A stretch of DNA of 49,867 bases, taken from assembly GCA_003963405.1 (NCBI GenBank), contig RXIY01000056.1, positions 1 through 49,867 of the forward strand, in the 5' to 3' direction. The notes under the pieces were generated by a model. That model saw only the letters and a list, made by a program, of their open reading frames with translations. It searched no databases and had not been told where the DNA came from. A program made the position numbers and the translations under genes. Each line of letters begins with the position of its first letter. Positions within the stretch are counted from its first letter, which is position 1. Of this stretch, positions 37,770-46,029 are shown in pieces. Source of the DNA: Hyphomicrobiales bacterium. Lineage in GTDB: Bacteria; Pseudomonadota; Alphaproteobacteria; Rhizobiales; Beijerinckiaceae.

Positions 37770-39062
37770 TTACTGGCCGCCCTTTCGCTCGATCGCCAGA
37801 CAGCCGATGTCGTCGGCCTGCTCCTCCTCTCCGGCAAAGGCGTCGACTGAGGCGAAAAGTGCTGACAACAGTTCGGAAGGCGACGCCTGCGCCGCAGCTT
37901 CGACCGTCTGAACGAAGCGGGCGTCGCCATATTCCTCTTTGGCGACGTTCATCGCTTCGGTGACGCCGTCCGTGACCAGAACGAGCTTGTCGTTCGGCTT
38001 CATCCGCAGCGATGCGCCCCTTATGGCGCAGCCCGCGTCGATGCCGAGAGGCGCCCCCGTCGATTTCAGTCGCGTGAGCGTTCCATCCGCCGACAGCAGA
38101 ACCGGCGGGACATGCCCGCAATTGGCGTAGCGCATGTCGCCGTCGCGCAGGTTCAGCACGCCGAAAAAGACCGTGGCGAACATCGTCGCGTCGTTCTCCT
38201 CGCAGAGCTGGACATTGGCGCGATGCAGCGCCGCCTCGACGTCCCGCCCCTCGCGGCCGAGCGTTCTGAGAAGCGTGACGGCGACCGAGGCGAAAAGGCT
38301 TGCGGGCGTTCCTTTTCCGCACACATCGCCGATTGCGATGGCCAGCCTGTCGTCGTCGATCAGGAAGAAATCGTAGAAATCGCCGCCGACCTCGCGCGCC
38401 GGGCGCATGCGCGCGGCGATTTCGACATCCTGACGCAGGCGATTCAGCGCGGCGTCCTTGGGCAGGAGCGACTGCTGGATGAGCGCCGCGCTCGCCATCT
38501 CGTCCTCGCGGCGCCGCTTGTGGACGATTTCGCCCGCAAAGCGGCGGAAGACCGCCGCGAAAGCCGCGAGCGCCGGCGGCGGATGGTCGAGGTCTTCGAG
38601 AATGCGGCTGTCGAACTGACGCTTTTCGAGCGCGGCGAGCGCGTTGGCGTAAAGCGCCAGCGCCTCGTTCACGGCGGCGATTTGTCGGCCGAGTTGCTCC
38701 AGCGCCCCGAGGAGGAGGTCCGGCGACTGGCGCCCGAGCGCGAGCAGTTCCGCGCGATCGATCTCGTACAGGCGCGCGGGCGTCGCCGCCGCGATGCTCG
38801 CCGTGCGCGGCAGTCCGGCAAAGGCGCCGATCTCGCCGATGAGGCGGGGCGCGTGCAAAGTGGCGAGGGGCGCCGCGCCATAGGCAGTCTCGGCATAGAC
38901 CTCGACGGCGCCGTCGTCGAGGAAGAAGGCGGAATCGCTTGGTTCGCCTTGTCGAACCAGCGTCTCGCCTTGTTGCAGGTCGATCTCGCGCGCGGATCCA
39001 AGAAGCTTTGTGATCGCTTCGCGTGTCGCGCCTTCAGACGGATTCCTGTCGGGGCCGGTCAT
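37770..39062 (-). CDS. PP2C/SpoIIE serine phosphatase with cyclic-nucleotide-binding domain
   Basis: 430 residues. Residues 10-130 are a cNMP-binding beta-barrel (LVRQGEPSDSAFFLDDG, LIGEIGAFAGLPRTASIAA, the phosphate-binding loop with Arg). A helical linker (about 130-200, including the KRRREDEMASAALIQQSLLP signalling helix) leads to a PP2C domain with metal Asp residues in EVGGDFYDFF, IGDVCGKGTPASLF, VTDGVTEAMN and ADDIGCLAI. By analogy with RsbU/SpoIIE it dephosphorylates a STAS antagonist; the sensor suggests control by cAMP or cGMP or an apo-variant of that fold. It is coupled by ATGA to the kinase gene before it. Confidence 0.88.
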   Translation of the reverse strand: MTGPDRNPSEGATREAITKLLGSAREIDLQQGETLVRQGEPSDSAFFLDDGAVEVYAETAYGAAPLATLHAPRLIGEIGAFAGLPRTASIAAATPARLYEIDRAELLALGRQSPDLLLGALEQLGRQIAAVNEALALYANALAALEKRQFDSRILEDLDHPPPALAAFAAVFRRFAGEIVHKRRREDEMASAALIQQSLLPKDAALNRLRQDVEIAARMRPAREVGGDFYDFFLIDDDRLAIAIGDVCGKGTPASLFASVAVTLLRTLGREGRDVEAALHRANVQLCEENDATMFATVFFGVLNLRDGDMRYANCGHVPPVLLSADGTLTRLKSTGAPLGIDAGCAIRGASLRMKPNDKLVLVTDGVTEAMNVAKEEYGDARFVQTVEAAAQASPSELLSALFASVDAFAGEEEQADDIGCLAIERKGGQ

Positions 39063-39478
39063 GGGTCGCTCTCGCGGCTGAAGTCGAGGATGAGCCTGTT
39101 ACCGCTCTCCGTGCGGCGGTAGTCGATGCGCGCCGCGAAGCGCCGGACAAGCGAGAGGCCCCAGCCGCCCGGTCGGGACTCATCGAGCGACGCGTCGGTT
39201 CGTCTCTCAGGCGCCGCGGCGAGATCGAAGGCCGCGCCATCGTCTTCGAGCGTCAGCCGGAGGCGATCCGGAAGGGATTCGAGCATAACGGAGAGCGTCA
39301 AGCGGGAGCGCCCTCCATGCCGGATCGCGTTGACGAGAATCTCCTCGGCGCAGAGCTGCGCGCCGAAGGATTGTCGTTGCGTCGCGCCGAGCGCGTCGGC
39401 TTGCGCGGCGATCCAGGCGACCGCCGTCTGAATGTCGGCGGCGGCGAGGCTGAACCGTTCCGACGCCCTCCGCGTCAA
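39059..39478 (-). CDS. RsbW/SpoIIAB-like anti-sigma factor serine kinase
   Basis: 139 residues, overlapped at both ends by ATGA with the transporter gene and the phosphatase gene. GHKL ATP-binding motifs are intact: N box AEEILVNAIRHG, G1 DDGAAFDL, and G2 GGWGLSLVRRF. The length and plain single domain fit RsbW-type kinases that phosphorylate a STAS partner or bind a sigma factor. A STAS gene lies divergently at 41506, giving all three partners of a switch in one locus. Confidence 0.87.
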   Translation of the reverse strand: MTRRASERFSLAAADIQTAVAWIAAQADALGATQRQSFGAQLCAEEILVNAIRHGGRSRLTLSVMLESLPDRLRLTLEDDGAAFDLAAAPERRTDASLDESRPGGWGLSLVRRFAARIDYRRTESGNRLILDFSRESDP

Positions 39479-41388
39479 GACGCGTCCTCGGCTTCCGCGT
39501 CAGCGCCGATGAGGATCGCCATGGCGAGGGAGATCAGCGCGGCGAGCGTCAGGTAAAAGGCGGGGGCGAGGGCGTAGCCGGTGACCTTGATGAGAAAGAC
39601 CGCCACCATCGGAACCGTTCCGCCGAAGACCGAAAGCGCGAGATTATAGCCGATGGAGAGGCCCGAGCATCTCACATGTTTGGGGAAGGCTTCGACCAGA
39701 AAGGCCGGGCTCGCGCCGTAGCAGGACATGAACAGCGCGAAGGCGCATTGGCCGGCGAGCATGGCCCCGACATGCGGGACGCTCATGAGCCGGAAAATCG
39801 GCCAGGCGAACAGCGCGAGCCCCGCCGCGCCGATCATCAGCACGGGCTTGCGCCCGATCCTGTCGGACAGCGCGCCGGCGAGCGGCGTGATGATCAGCAT
39901 GAGAAAGAGCGCGATGCTGTTGATCGTCAGCGCCATCGAGGCGGAAAGGTGATGCTGCTCCTTCAGCCAGGTCGAGACATAGACGAAGCAGAGATAAAAA
40001 CCGACGCCATTGCCAAGCGTGAAGCCCACGACCTTCAAGATCGTGCGCCACTGCGTGCGGAATGCGTCCGTGAGCGGCGATTTGCGCGCCTCCTCGGTCT
40101 GGACGATCGCCTGATCGGGCGGCAGGCGGCGGCGGATGACGAAGACCACGAGGCCGATGAGCAGGCCCGTGAAGAAGGCGAGGCGCCATCCCCAGCTTGC
40201 GGCCGCCTGCTGGGGCAGAAACGCCATGAGCGTCGCGCCCACGGCCGAGCCGAGAAGGAGACCGCCCAGCGCGCCGAAGGGGGCGAAGCTGCCGACGAGG
40301 CCGCGCCGGCGCGCCTGCGCCTCTTCGACGAGCAGCACCATGGAGGTCGTATATTCGCCGCCGACCGCAAGGCCCTGCGCGAGGCGCAGGAGGATCAGCA
40401 GGGCAGGGGCCGCGATGCCGATCTGCTGATAGGTCGGCAACAACGCCATCAGCAGCGTCGGAATGATCATCAATATGACGGAGCTGACGACGGCCGCGCG
40501 CCGGCCGAGACGGTCGCCGATATGTCCGAAGAGCAGCCCGCCGAGCGGACGCGCGATGAAGCCGACGGCGAAGACGCCGAAAGAGGCGATGAGCGACGTC
40601 GAGGGATCGTGCGACGGGAAGAATTGCGTGCCGATGGCGGCGGCGAAGAAGCCATAGACGCCGAAATCGTACCATTCCATCACATTGCCGGCGAGGCCCG
40701 CGATGACCGTGCGCCGTTCGGCGGCGCGCGTCTCCAGATTGACCTCATGCGCCGTGCGCGCGATCTCGCCGCCGATCAGGTCCATGCGCGCAATCTGGCG
40801 GATGCGCGGCTTGACCCGTTCGAGCTCTTTCGGCGTCAGGATGCGCTCGAAGACGAAAGACGCGTCGGCGAGAGAGGTCAGCGCGACATCGGCGGGCGAT
40901 GGAATGTCGTCGTTGTAGAGCAGGGCGAGGATGCGCTTTTTTGCCTCCGGCCGTTCCTGACCCTCGACCACCGGATAGCGGCGCTCCTTGAGCACCCAGA
41001 GGAATGCGTGATGGCTCTGGCGCAGAATGCCGCGCGCGCAGAGCGCGGAAAGCGCCGCCTTGCGCATGGCGGGCGCGTGGCGCGAGAGGCGCGTGATCCA
41101 TTCCTGCGCGCCGAGACGCCGCTGTTCGGCGACGATTTCGGCCAGCGCGAGATCGAGGGAGGCGTCGCCCGTGGGCGTGGCGTCCACGGCGAAGACGCCG
41201 CCGAGGTCCGCGTCGATGCGTCCGCGCAGCGCGAGATCCATGAGGGCCGCGCCGGCGATGCCGCAATTGAGATAGATCTCCGGCACGCTGTCGAATTCGC
41301 CGCCGCTGTCTTCGAGGGTCAGGAGCAGAAATTCCTCGATCAGACTGATCTGCGTCGACGACGCAGGGCGATCAACGGTCAAGCTCAT
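39475..41388 (-). CDS. GPP34 (GOLPH3/Vps74-like) domain fused to MFS (MHS-family) transporter
   Basis: 637 residues from ATG 41388 with AGGAG at ideal distance. Residues about 12-215 read as a GPP34 domain: SLIEEFLLLTLEDSGGEF, a hydrophobic helix with AGAALMDLALRGRID, the ARGILRQSHHAFLWVLKERRYP hairpin-like region, and KKRILALLYNDDIPSPADVAL. From about 228 a 12-helix MFS permease follows with MEWYDFGVYGFFAA and GHIGDRLGRRAAV, the marks of the metabolite:H+ symporter (ProP/KgtP-like) group. A GPP34 domain in front of a permease is very unusual. It may bind a lipid or the STAS/kinase pair and gate transport (inference). The fused reading frame shows no sign of a frameshift or joining artefact. 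Confidence 0.83.
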   Translation of the reverse strand: MSLTVDRPASSTQISLIEEFLLLTLEDSGGEFDSVPEIYLNCGIAGAALMDLALRGRIDADLGGVFAVDATPTGDASLDLALAEIVAEQRRLGAQEWITRLSRHAPAMRKAALSALCARGILRQSHHAFLWVLKERRYPVVEGQERPEAKKRILALLYNDDIPSPADVALTSLADASFVFERILTPKELERVKPRIRQIARMDLIGGEIARTAHEVNLETRAAERRTVIAGLAGNVMEWYDFGVYGFFAAAIGTQFFPSHDPSTSLIASFGVFAVGFIARPLGGLLFGHIGDRLGRRAAVVSSVILMIIPTLLMALLPTYQQIGIAAPALLILLRLAQGLAVGGEYTTSMVLLVEEAQARRRGLVGSFAPFGALGGLLLGSAVGATLMAFLPQQAAASWGWRLAFFTGLLIGLVVFVIRRRLPPDQAIVQTEEARKSPLTDAFRTQWRTILKVVGFTLGNGVGFYLCFVYVSTWLKEQHHLSASMALTINSIALFLMLIITPLAGALSDRIGRKPVLMIGAAGLALFAWPIFRLMSVPHVGAMLAGQCAFALFMSCYGASPAFLVEAFPKHVRCSGLSIGYNLALSVFGGTVPMVAVFLIKVTGYALAPAFYLTLAALISLAMAILIGADAEAEDAS

Positions 41389-41406
41389 GTCGGCTCCTCG
41401 AAGAAG

Positions 41407-41437
41407 CCTCTTCCGCTGGACGGCGGGCGGGAAGAGG
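41407..41437. promoter_or_regulatory. Inverted repeat in the leader of the transporter operon
   Basis: CCTCTTCC (41407-41414) and GGAAGAGG (41430-41437) pair perfectly over 8 bp around a 15-base loop, just upstream of the ribosome site of the GPP34-MFS gene. It may be an operator or an RNA hairpin controlling translation. Confidence 0.4.
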
Positions 41438-41472
41438 GTCTAAAGCTACGGCGGCTTCGCAATAATATGCGG

Positions 41473-41486
41473 CGGTTACATAACCG
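41473..41486. promoter_or_regulatory. Palindrome upstream of the STAS gene
   Basis: CGGTTACATAACCG is a 14-base palindrome with a CA centre, ending 19 bases before the STAS ATG at 41506. Its place and symmetry fit a repressor or autoregulator site in the shared 117-bp divergent region. Confidence 0.4.
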
Positions 41487-41505
41487 TCACCGGGGAAAAG
41501 ACAAA

Positions 41506-41844
41506 ATGGATCTGAGCCATGAGGTTTCGAACGGCCTGCTCGTGGTCAGGCCGAAGAGCCGCATCGACAGCGGCACAGCGGCGTCCTTCGAGACGCAATG
41601 CGCGGCCCTGCTCGAAAAGGGTCCGCACAAGATCGTGATCGACTTGTCAGAGGTGGATTACGTCAGCTCCGCCGGACTGAGAGCGCTCCTCATCGCCGCA
41701 AAGAAAGCGAAATCCCTCGGCGGCGCGTTGACGCTGTGCGGCCTGCGCGGGAGCGTGAGCGAAGTGATGGCGGTGAGCGGCTTCGACGCCATGCTCGGCG
41801 CGCATCCGGGCGTCGAGGAGGCCGCGGCCGCTCTCGCGGGCTGA
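41506..41844 (+). CDS. STAS-domain anti-sigma factor antagonist
   Basis: 112 residues from ATG 41506, with GGGGAAAAG upstream. A single STAS domain: VVRPKSRIDSGTAASFETQ, KIVIDLSEVDYVSSAGLRAL with the phosphorylatable Ser pair at 54-55, and LTLCGLRGSVSEVMAVSGF. It is the usual target of an RsbW-type kinase and a SpoIIE phosphatase, which are encoded on the other strand of the same locus. Together they form a partner-switch module. Its own promoter should lie in the 117-bp divergent spacer. Confidence 0.9.
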   Translation: MDLSHEVSNGLLVVRPKSRIDSGTAASFETQCAALLEKGPHKIVIDLSEVDYVSSAGLRALLIAAKKAKSLGGALTLCGLRGSVSEVMAVSGFDAMLGAHPGVEEAAAALAG

Positions 41845-41898
41845 GCGCGCAGGATCAGAGCTTCGCGCGTTACCATCTTGAAACCGGAGAGAGAGAGG

Positions 41899-43251
41899 AT
41901 GGATCGCGCGAGCCCGCTTCTGACCGATCTCTACCAGCTCAAGATGATCGACGCCTATCTGGCGCATGGCGTCGTCGAGACGGCCGTTTTCGAGTTCTTC
42001 GTGCGCAGGCTGCCGCCGGGCCGGGGCTTCCTCATGGCGGCGGGGCTCGAGCAGGCGCTCGACTTTCTGGAAGGCCTCGCCTTTTCGAGCGAGGACATCG
42101 CCTGGCTTGCGCGCTCGGGGATGTTCGGTCCCGCCGTTCTCGAGCGGCTCGCCGATTTCCGCTTCACCGGCGATGTGCACGCCATGCCGGAGGGGACGGT
42201 CTTTTTTCCCGACGAGCCTATCCTGCGCGTCACCGCGCCGTTGCCGCAGGCGCAGCTCGTCGAAACGCGGCTGATCAATATCCTGCACTTCCAGACGATC
42301 GTCGCCTCGAAGGCGGCGCGTCATGTCCTGCTGGCGCAAGGTCGGCGGCTCGTGGATTTCGGCCTGCGCCGCGCTCATGGCGCCGAAGCCGGGCTGATGG
42401 CGGCGCGGGCGAGCTATCTTGCGGGCTATGACGGCACGGCGACCGTGCTCGCCGGCAAATGTTTCGGCGTGCCGCTCTTTGGCACGATGGCGCATTCCTT
42501 CATCCAGGCGTTCGACGACGAGAGCCGCGCCTTCGAGGCTTTCGCGCAGACGCATCCGGAAGATCTCGTGCTGCTGCTCGACACCTATGACACTGCGGCG
42601 GCGGCGCGCAAACTCGTTGCGCTGGCGCCGCGCCTCCAAGCGCGCGGCGTGACGATCAAGGCCGTCCGGCTCGATAGCGGCGATCTCGTCTCCCTGTCGA
42701 AAAGCGTGCGCGCGATTCTCGACGAGGGCGGGCTGACGGAGGTGGGCATTCTCGTCAGCGGCGGCCTGGACGACGCCGACATTCGCACGATCCTCGACGC
42801 GCGCGCGCCGGTCGACGGATTCGGGATCGGTACGAGCCTCACGATTTCCGCCGACGCGCCATCGCTCGACTGCGCCTACAAGCTCGAGGAATATGCGGGC
42901 GTCGCGCAGCGCAAGCGTTCGGCTGGCAAGGCGACGCTGCCGGGACGCAAGCAGGTCTGGCGGCGTTTCGGCGCCGATGGCCGCATGTGCGGCGACGTGA
43001 TTTCCCTGGAGCAGGACGCCGTGGCGGGCGAGCCCTTGCTCGTTCCCGTCATGCGGCAGGGGCGCCGCGTCGCCGCCGCGCCAACGATGGCGGAGAGTCG
43101 TGCGCGCGCCAGCGACAATCTTGCGCGGCTTCCCGCCTCCTTGCAGCGGCTCGACGCGGCCGCCACTTACGACGTCGAAATTGGCGAGCCCTTGCTGGCG
43201 CTGGCGCGCAATGTCGATCGCCGCACCGGCGGCGTCCCGGAGGCTTCATGA
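41899..43251 (+). CDS. pncB: Nicotinate phosphoribosyltransferase
   Basis: 450 residues from ATG 41899 (GAGAGAGAGG upstream). The family motifs are present: LLTDLYQLKMIDAYL at the start, FEFFVRRLPPGRGFLMAAG, DFGLRRAHGAEAGLMAARAS (phosphoryl and nicotinate site), GTMAHSFIQAFDDE with the regulatory His, LLDTYDT, and VRLDSGDLVSLS. It makes nicotinate mononucleotide from nicotinate and PRPP, with ATP use, in the Preiss-Handler branch of NAD salvage. It shares ATGA with the following nicotinamidase gene. Confidence 0.95.
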   Translation: MDRASPLLTDLYQLKMIDAYLAHGVVETAVFEFFVRRLPPGRGFLMAAGLEQALDFLEGLAFSSEDIAWLARSGMFGPAVLERLADFRFTGDVHAMPEGTVFFPDEPILRVTAPLPQAQLVETRLINILHFQTIVASKAARHVLLAQGRRLVDFGLRRAHGAEAGLMAARASYLAGYDGTATVLAGKCFGVPLFGTMAHSFIQAFDDESRAFEAFAQTHPEDLVLLLDTYDTAAAARKLVALAPRLQARGVTIKAVRLDSGDLVSLSKSVRAILDEGGLTEVGILVSGGLDDADIRTILDARAPVDGFGIGTSLTISADAPSLDCAYKLEEYAGVAQRKRSAGKATLPGRKQVWRRFGADGRMCGDVISLEQDAVAGEPLLVPVMRQGRRVAAAPTMAESRARASDNLARLPASLQRLDAAATYDVEIGEPLLALARNVDRRTGGVPEAS

Positions 43252-43892
43252 GCCAGACGCTCTTTGCTGGCGCGCATGACGCGCTCCTCGTCGTGGATGT
43301 GCAGAACGACTTCTGCCCCGGCGGCGCGCTGGCGATTGCGCATGCCGGCGAAGCGATCCCGCGCATCAACGCCCTCGCGGGCGCCTTTCGGCATGTGACG
43401 CTGACGCAGGACTGGCATCCGCCGGGGCATGTGTCTTTCGCCTCTTCACATGCAGGCCGCCAGCCATTCGACGTGATGCAACTCCCCTATGGCGAGCAGG
43501 CGCTTTGGCCGGATCACTGCATTCAGGGAACATTCGGCGCAGACTTTCATCCGGATTTGTGCGTCCCGCATGCGCAACTCATCCTGCGCAAGGGAGCTCA
43601 TGTGGAAATCGACTCCTATTCCGCCTTCTTCGAGAATGACGGAAGGACGCCGACCGGTCTTGCCGGCTATCTGCGCGAGCGCGGCATGACGCGCGTTTTC
43701 ATCGCCGGGCTGGCGCTCGATTTCTGTGTGCGTTTTTCGGCGGAGGACGCGACGCGGCTCGGGTTCGACGCCGTCATCGTCGAAGACGCCTGCTGTGCGA
43801 TCGACCGCAACGGATCGCTCGCCGCGGCGCGTGCGAGCCTCGCCGCGCATCATGCGGCCTTCGTCCCGAGCGACGCCATCGAGCGCCTGTAG
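43248..43892 (+). CDS. pncA: Nicotinamidase
   Basis: 214 residues, ATG 43248 overlapping the pncB stop. The catalytic triad is readable: Asp17 (VVDVQNDFCPGG), Lys115 (LRKGAHVEIDSYS) and Cys160 (ALDFCVRFSA). Metal ligands Asp55 and His57 (QDWHPPGH) and His90 (WPDHCIQG) are in the usual places. It deamidates nicotinamide to nicotinate, which the adjacent PncB uses. The pair thus forms a compact salvage operon. It converges on rtcB with a six-base gap. Confidence 0.95.
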   Translation: MSQTLFAGAHDALLVVDVQNDFCPGGALAIAHAGEAIPRINALAGAFRHVTLTQDWHPPGHVSFASSHAGRQPFDVMQLPYGEQALWPDHCIQGTFGADFHPDLCVPHAQLILRKGAHVEIDSYSAFFENDGRTPTGLAGYLRERGMTRVFIAGLALDFCVRFSAEDATRLGFDAVIVEDACCAIDRNGSLAAARASLAAHHAAFVPSDAIERL

Positions 43893-43898
43893 GGCGCG

Positions 43899-45329
43899 CT
43901 ATCCTTTCACGCAGATCAGCGGTCTGAGGAAAGCGACCTTTCTTGCAAGGCCGGACGCTTCCGCAGCGTCGACGACGGCGCCGACATCCTTGTAGGCGCC
44001 GGGCGCTTCCTCTGCGACCCCGCGCATCGAGGGACTTTTCACGATGATCCCCTGTGCGCGCAGATCGTCGACGATCTGCCGTCCGCCCCACATGCGCGTC
44101 GCGGCGTGGCGGCTCATGCGCCGGCCCGCGCCGTGACAGGCGGAAGAAAAGGCCCGTTCTTCGCTCGTCGCGAGGCCCGACAAGACATAGGAGCCGGCGC
44201 CCATGCTGCCGCCGATCAGGACCGGCTGGCCAAAGGGCCGCAGCGCTTCGGGCAGCCTCTCGTCGCCGGGGCCGAAGGCCCGCGTCGCGCCCTTGCGATG
44301 GACGTAGAGATTGCGGATTGCGCCGTCGATCGCGTGGCGCTCGACCTTGCAGGTGTTGTGCGAGACGTCGAACATCAGCGGGAGTTCGCCGTGGCGGAAG
44401 AAACGGGCGAAGATCTGCCGCGTGAGATGGCCGATGATCTCGCGATTGGCGAGGGCGCAGTTGATCGCCGCCCGCATGGCGCCGAGATAGCGTCGCCCGA
44501 GCTCCGACTTTATCGGCGCGCAGGCGAGTTCCCGGTCGGGAAGCGCGACGCCGAGTCCCGGCGCGGCGACCGCCATTTCGCGCAGGAACTCCGTGCCGAT
44601 CTGATGACCGAGGCCGCGCGAGCCGCAATGAATGGTGACGACGCATTCGCCCTGTCTCAGGCCGAAGCCTTCCGCGATCCGGGCGTCGAAAATCTCGGCG
44701 ACCTCCTGCACCTCGAGATAGTGGTTGCCCGAGCCCAGCGTCCCCATTTCACGATGTTGCCGCTTGCGTGCGAACTCCGAAACCTCGGCCGGATCGGCGT
44801 CCCGGGCCTGACCCTGCTCCTCGATGCGCGCCAGATCCTCGGGGCGCCCAAAACCTCTCTCCACCGCCCATCGGGCGCCGCCCGAGAGCATCGCCGTCAT
44901 TTCCTGATCGTCGAGACGAAGATCGCCCTCGGCGCCGAGCCCCGCCGGCACATGCTCAAAGAGCGCCGCGGCCAGTTCTTCCTGCACGGCGAGGATCTCG
45001 TCGCGCGTCAGCCCGGTGAGATGCGTGCGGACGCCGCAGGACACGTCGAAGCCGACGCCCCCAGCCGAGACGACGCCGCCTTGCTCCGCGTCGAACGCGG
45101 CGACGCCGCCGATGGGAAAGCCGTAGCCCCAATGCGCGTCGGGCATGGCGTAGGCGGCGCGCACGACGCCAGGAAGCTTCGCCACATTGGCGATCTGTTC
45201 GAGAACCTTGTCGTCCATCTCAGCGACGAGCCCCTCCGTCGCATAGATGATCGCCGGCGCGCGCATGCCCCCCGTCGGGGCGAGCCGCCAGGCCGAGTCC
45301 GAGAGTTTTTCCAGTCGGGAAAGGTCCAT
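43899..45329 (-). CDS. rtcB: RNA-splicing ligase RtcB
   Basis: 476 residues. Manganese ligands Asp95 and Cys98 are in GVGFDVSCGVR; His residues follow in GSGNHYLEVQ, VTIHCGSRGLG and FDVSHNTCKVE; and CHGAGRRMSR contains the guanylated His. RtcB joins 2',3'-cyclic phosphate ends to 5'-OH ends in RNA repair. The archease gene lies 24 bp upstream on the same strand and would help turnover of the guanylated intermediate. No rtcA cyclase or rtcR regulator is near. Confidence 0.94.
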   Translation of the reverse strand: MDLSRLEKLSDSAWRLAPTGGMRAPAIIYATEGLVAEMDDKVLEQIANVAKLPGVVRAAYAMPDAHWGYGFPIGGVAAFDAEQGGVVSAGGVGFDVSCGVRTHLTGLTRDEILAVQEELAAALFEHVPAGLGAEGDLRLDDQEMTAMLSGGARWAVERGFGRPEDLARIEEQGQARDADPAEVSEFARKRQHREMGTLGSGNHYLEVQEVAEIFDARIAEGFGLRQGECVVTIHCGSRGLGHQIGTEFLREMAVAAPGLGVALPDRELACAPIKSELGRRYLGAMRAAINCALANREIIGHLTRQIFARFFRHGELPLMFDVSHNTCKVERHAIDGAIRNLYVHRKGATRAFGPGDERLPEALRPFGQPVLIGGSMGAGSYVLSGLATSEERAFSSACHGAGRRMSRHAATRMWGGRQIVDDLRAQGIIVKSPSMRGVAEEAPGAYKDVGAVVDAAEASGLARKVAFLRPLICVKG

Positions 45330-45353
45330 TTGGGTTTTCCTTCTCGCCGGCCG

Positions 45354-45800
45354 TCAGACATCGACGACGCATTGCGCCCGCCACTGCCCCGGCGCATCCT
45401 CCGACACCGCCAGCTCGGTGAAGGTCGCGCCCTTGGCCTCGAGCGCCGGCGCATGACGTTCGCGCGAGACCCTCTCGCCATGGGCGCGGGCGCTCAGCCG
45501 GCCCCGGTCGATCGTTATGTCGAAGGCGGCGAAGATCATCCGCCGCTCGGCCATCTCGTAGATGAGGGCGTTGAGCCAGTCGAGGAACAGCAAATCGAGG
45601 CTCGGCGCCTCGCGTTCGATCACGACGGCCTCGCGCGGCTCGACCAGAGCGGGGTCCGTGATGGCCGCGACGAGCGCGAGGGCCGCCTGCTCGAAAGCTT
45701 GCGCCGGCGTTCCGCCGAAGCCCCTGACCCCGAGATCCGCATCGTGCGGAAAATGTTCCCAGCCTATGCGGATCGGAGGGGCTGCCAATACAGAGCCCAT
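45354..45800 (-). CDS. Archease (RtcB cofactor)
   Basis: 148 residues. The archease pattern is seen: WEHFPHDADLGVRGFGGTPAQAFEQAALAL, EREAPSLDLLFLDWLNALIYEM, then a beta-rich second half with KGATFTELAVSED and the closing WRAQCVVDV. Acidic residues in HDADLG and near the C-terminus form the known metal site. It activates RtcB by speeding guanylation and allowing other cofactors. It is the first gene of the archease-rtcB operon. Confidence 0.92.
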   Translation of the reverse strand: MGSVLAAPPIRIGWEHFPHDADLGVRGFGGTPAQAFEQAALALVAAITDPALVEPREAVVIEREAPSLDLLFLDWLNALIYEMAERRMIFAAFDITIDRGRLSARAHGERVSRERHAPALEAKGATFTELAVSEDAPGQWRAQCVVDV

Positions 45801-45928
45801 GACGGGGCGCCTCCTGTCGGATGTCGAGGGTGGCGCGCGGACGCCGCGGCGTCAATCACGGCGTTTCGCCGCAGGCGCCGCGCCCTTCGGCGAAGCCTCT
45901 GGCCGCGCTCGATATTTCGTCGACGGGG

Positions 45929-45956
45929 CTTGAATTGCAATTTTTGCGCCTATGAA
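45929..45956 (+). promoter_or_regulatory. Possible sigma-70 promoter for the tandem SGNH genes
   Basis: CTTGAA (45929-45934), 16 bases, then TATGAA (45951-45956), in the AT-richest part of the 229-bp divergent spacer and about 73 bp before the start codon at 46030. The match is partial but is the best one in the spacer. Confidence 0.35.
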
Positions 45957-46029
45957 TTAGCTCTCCCGCCAGGTTTCAGACAGGCGCCGGCCCCGCCACG
46001 GGCGGGCCGCGATCCGGGTTCGACGCTCC

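Noticed and set aside
39676-41505. Very long plus-strand frame running into the STAS gene
   Set aside because: Only the last 112 codons (from 41506) have a ribosome site and the STAS fold; the rest is the complement of the transporter gene.
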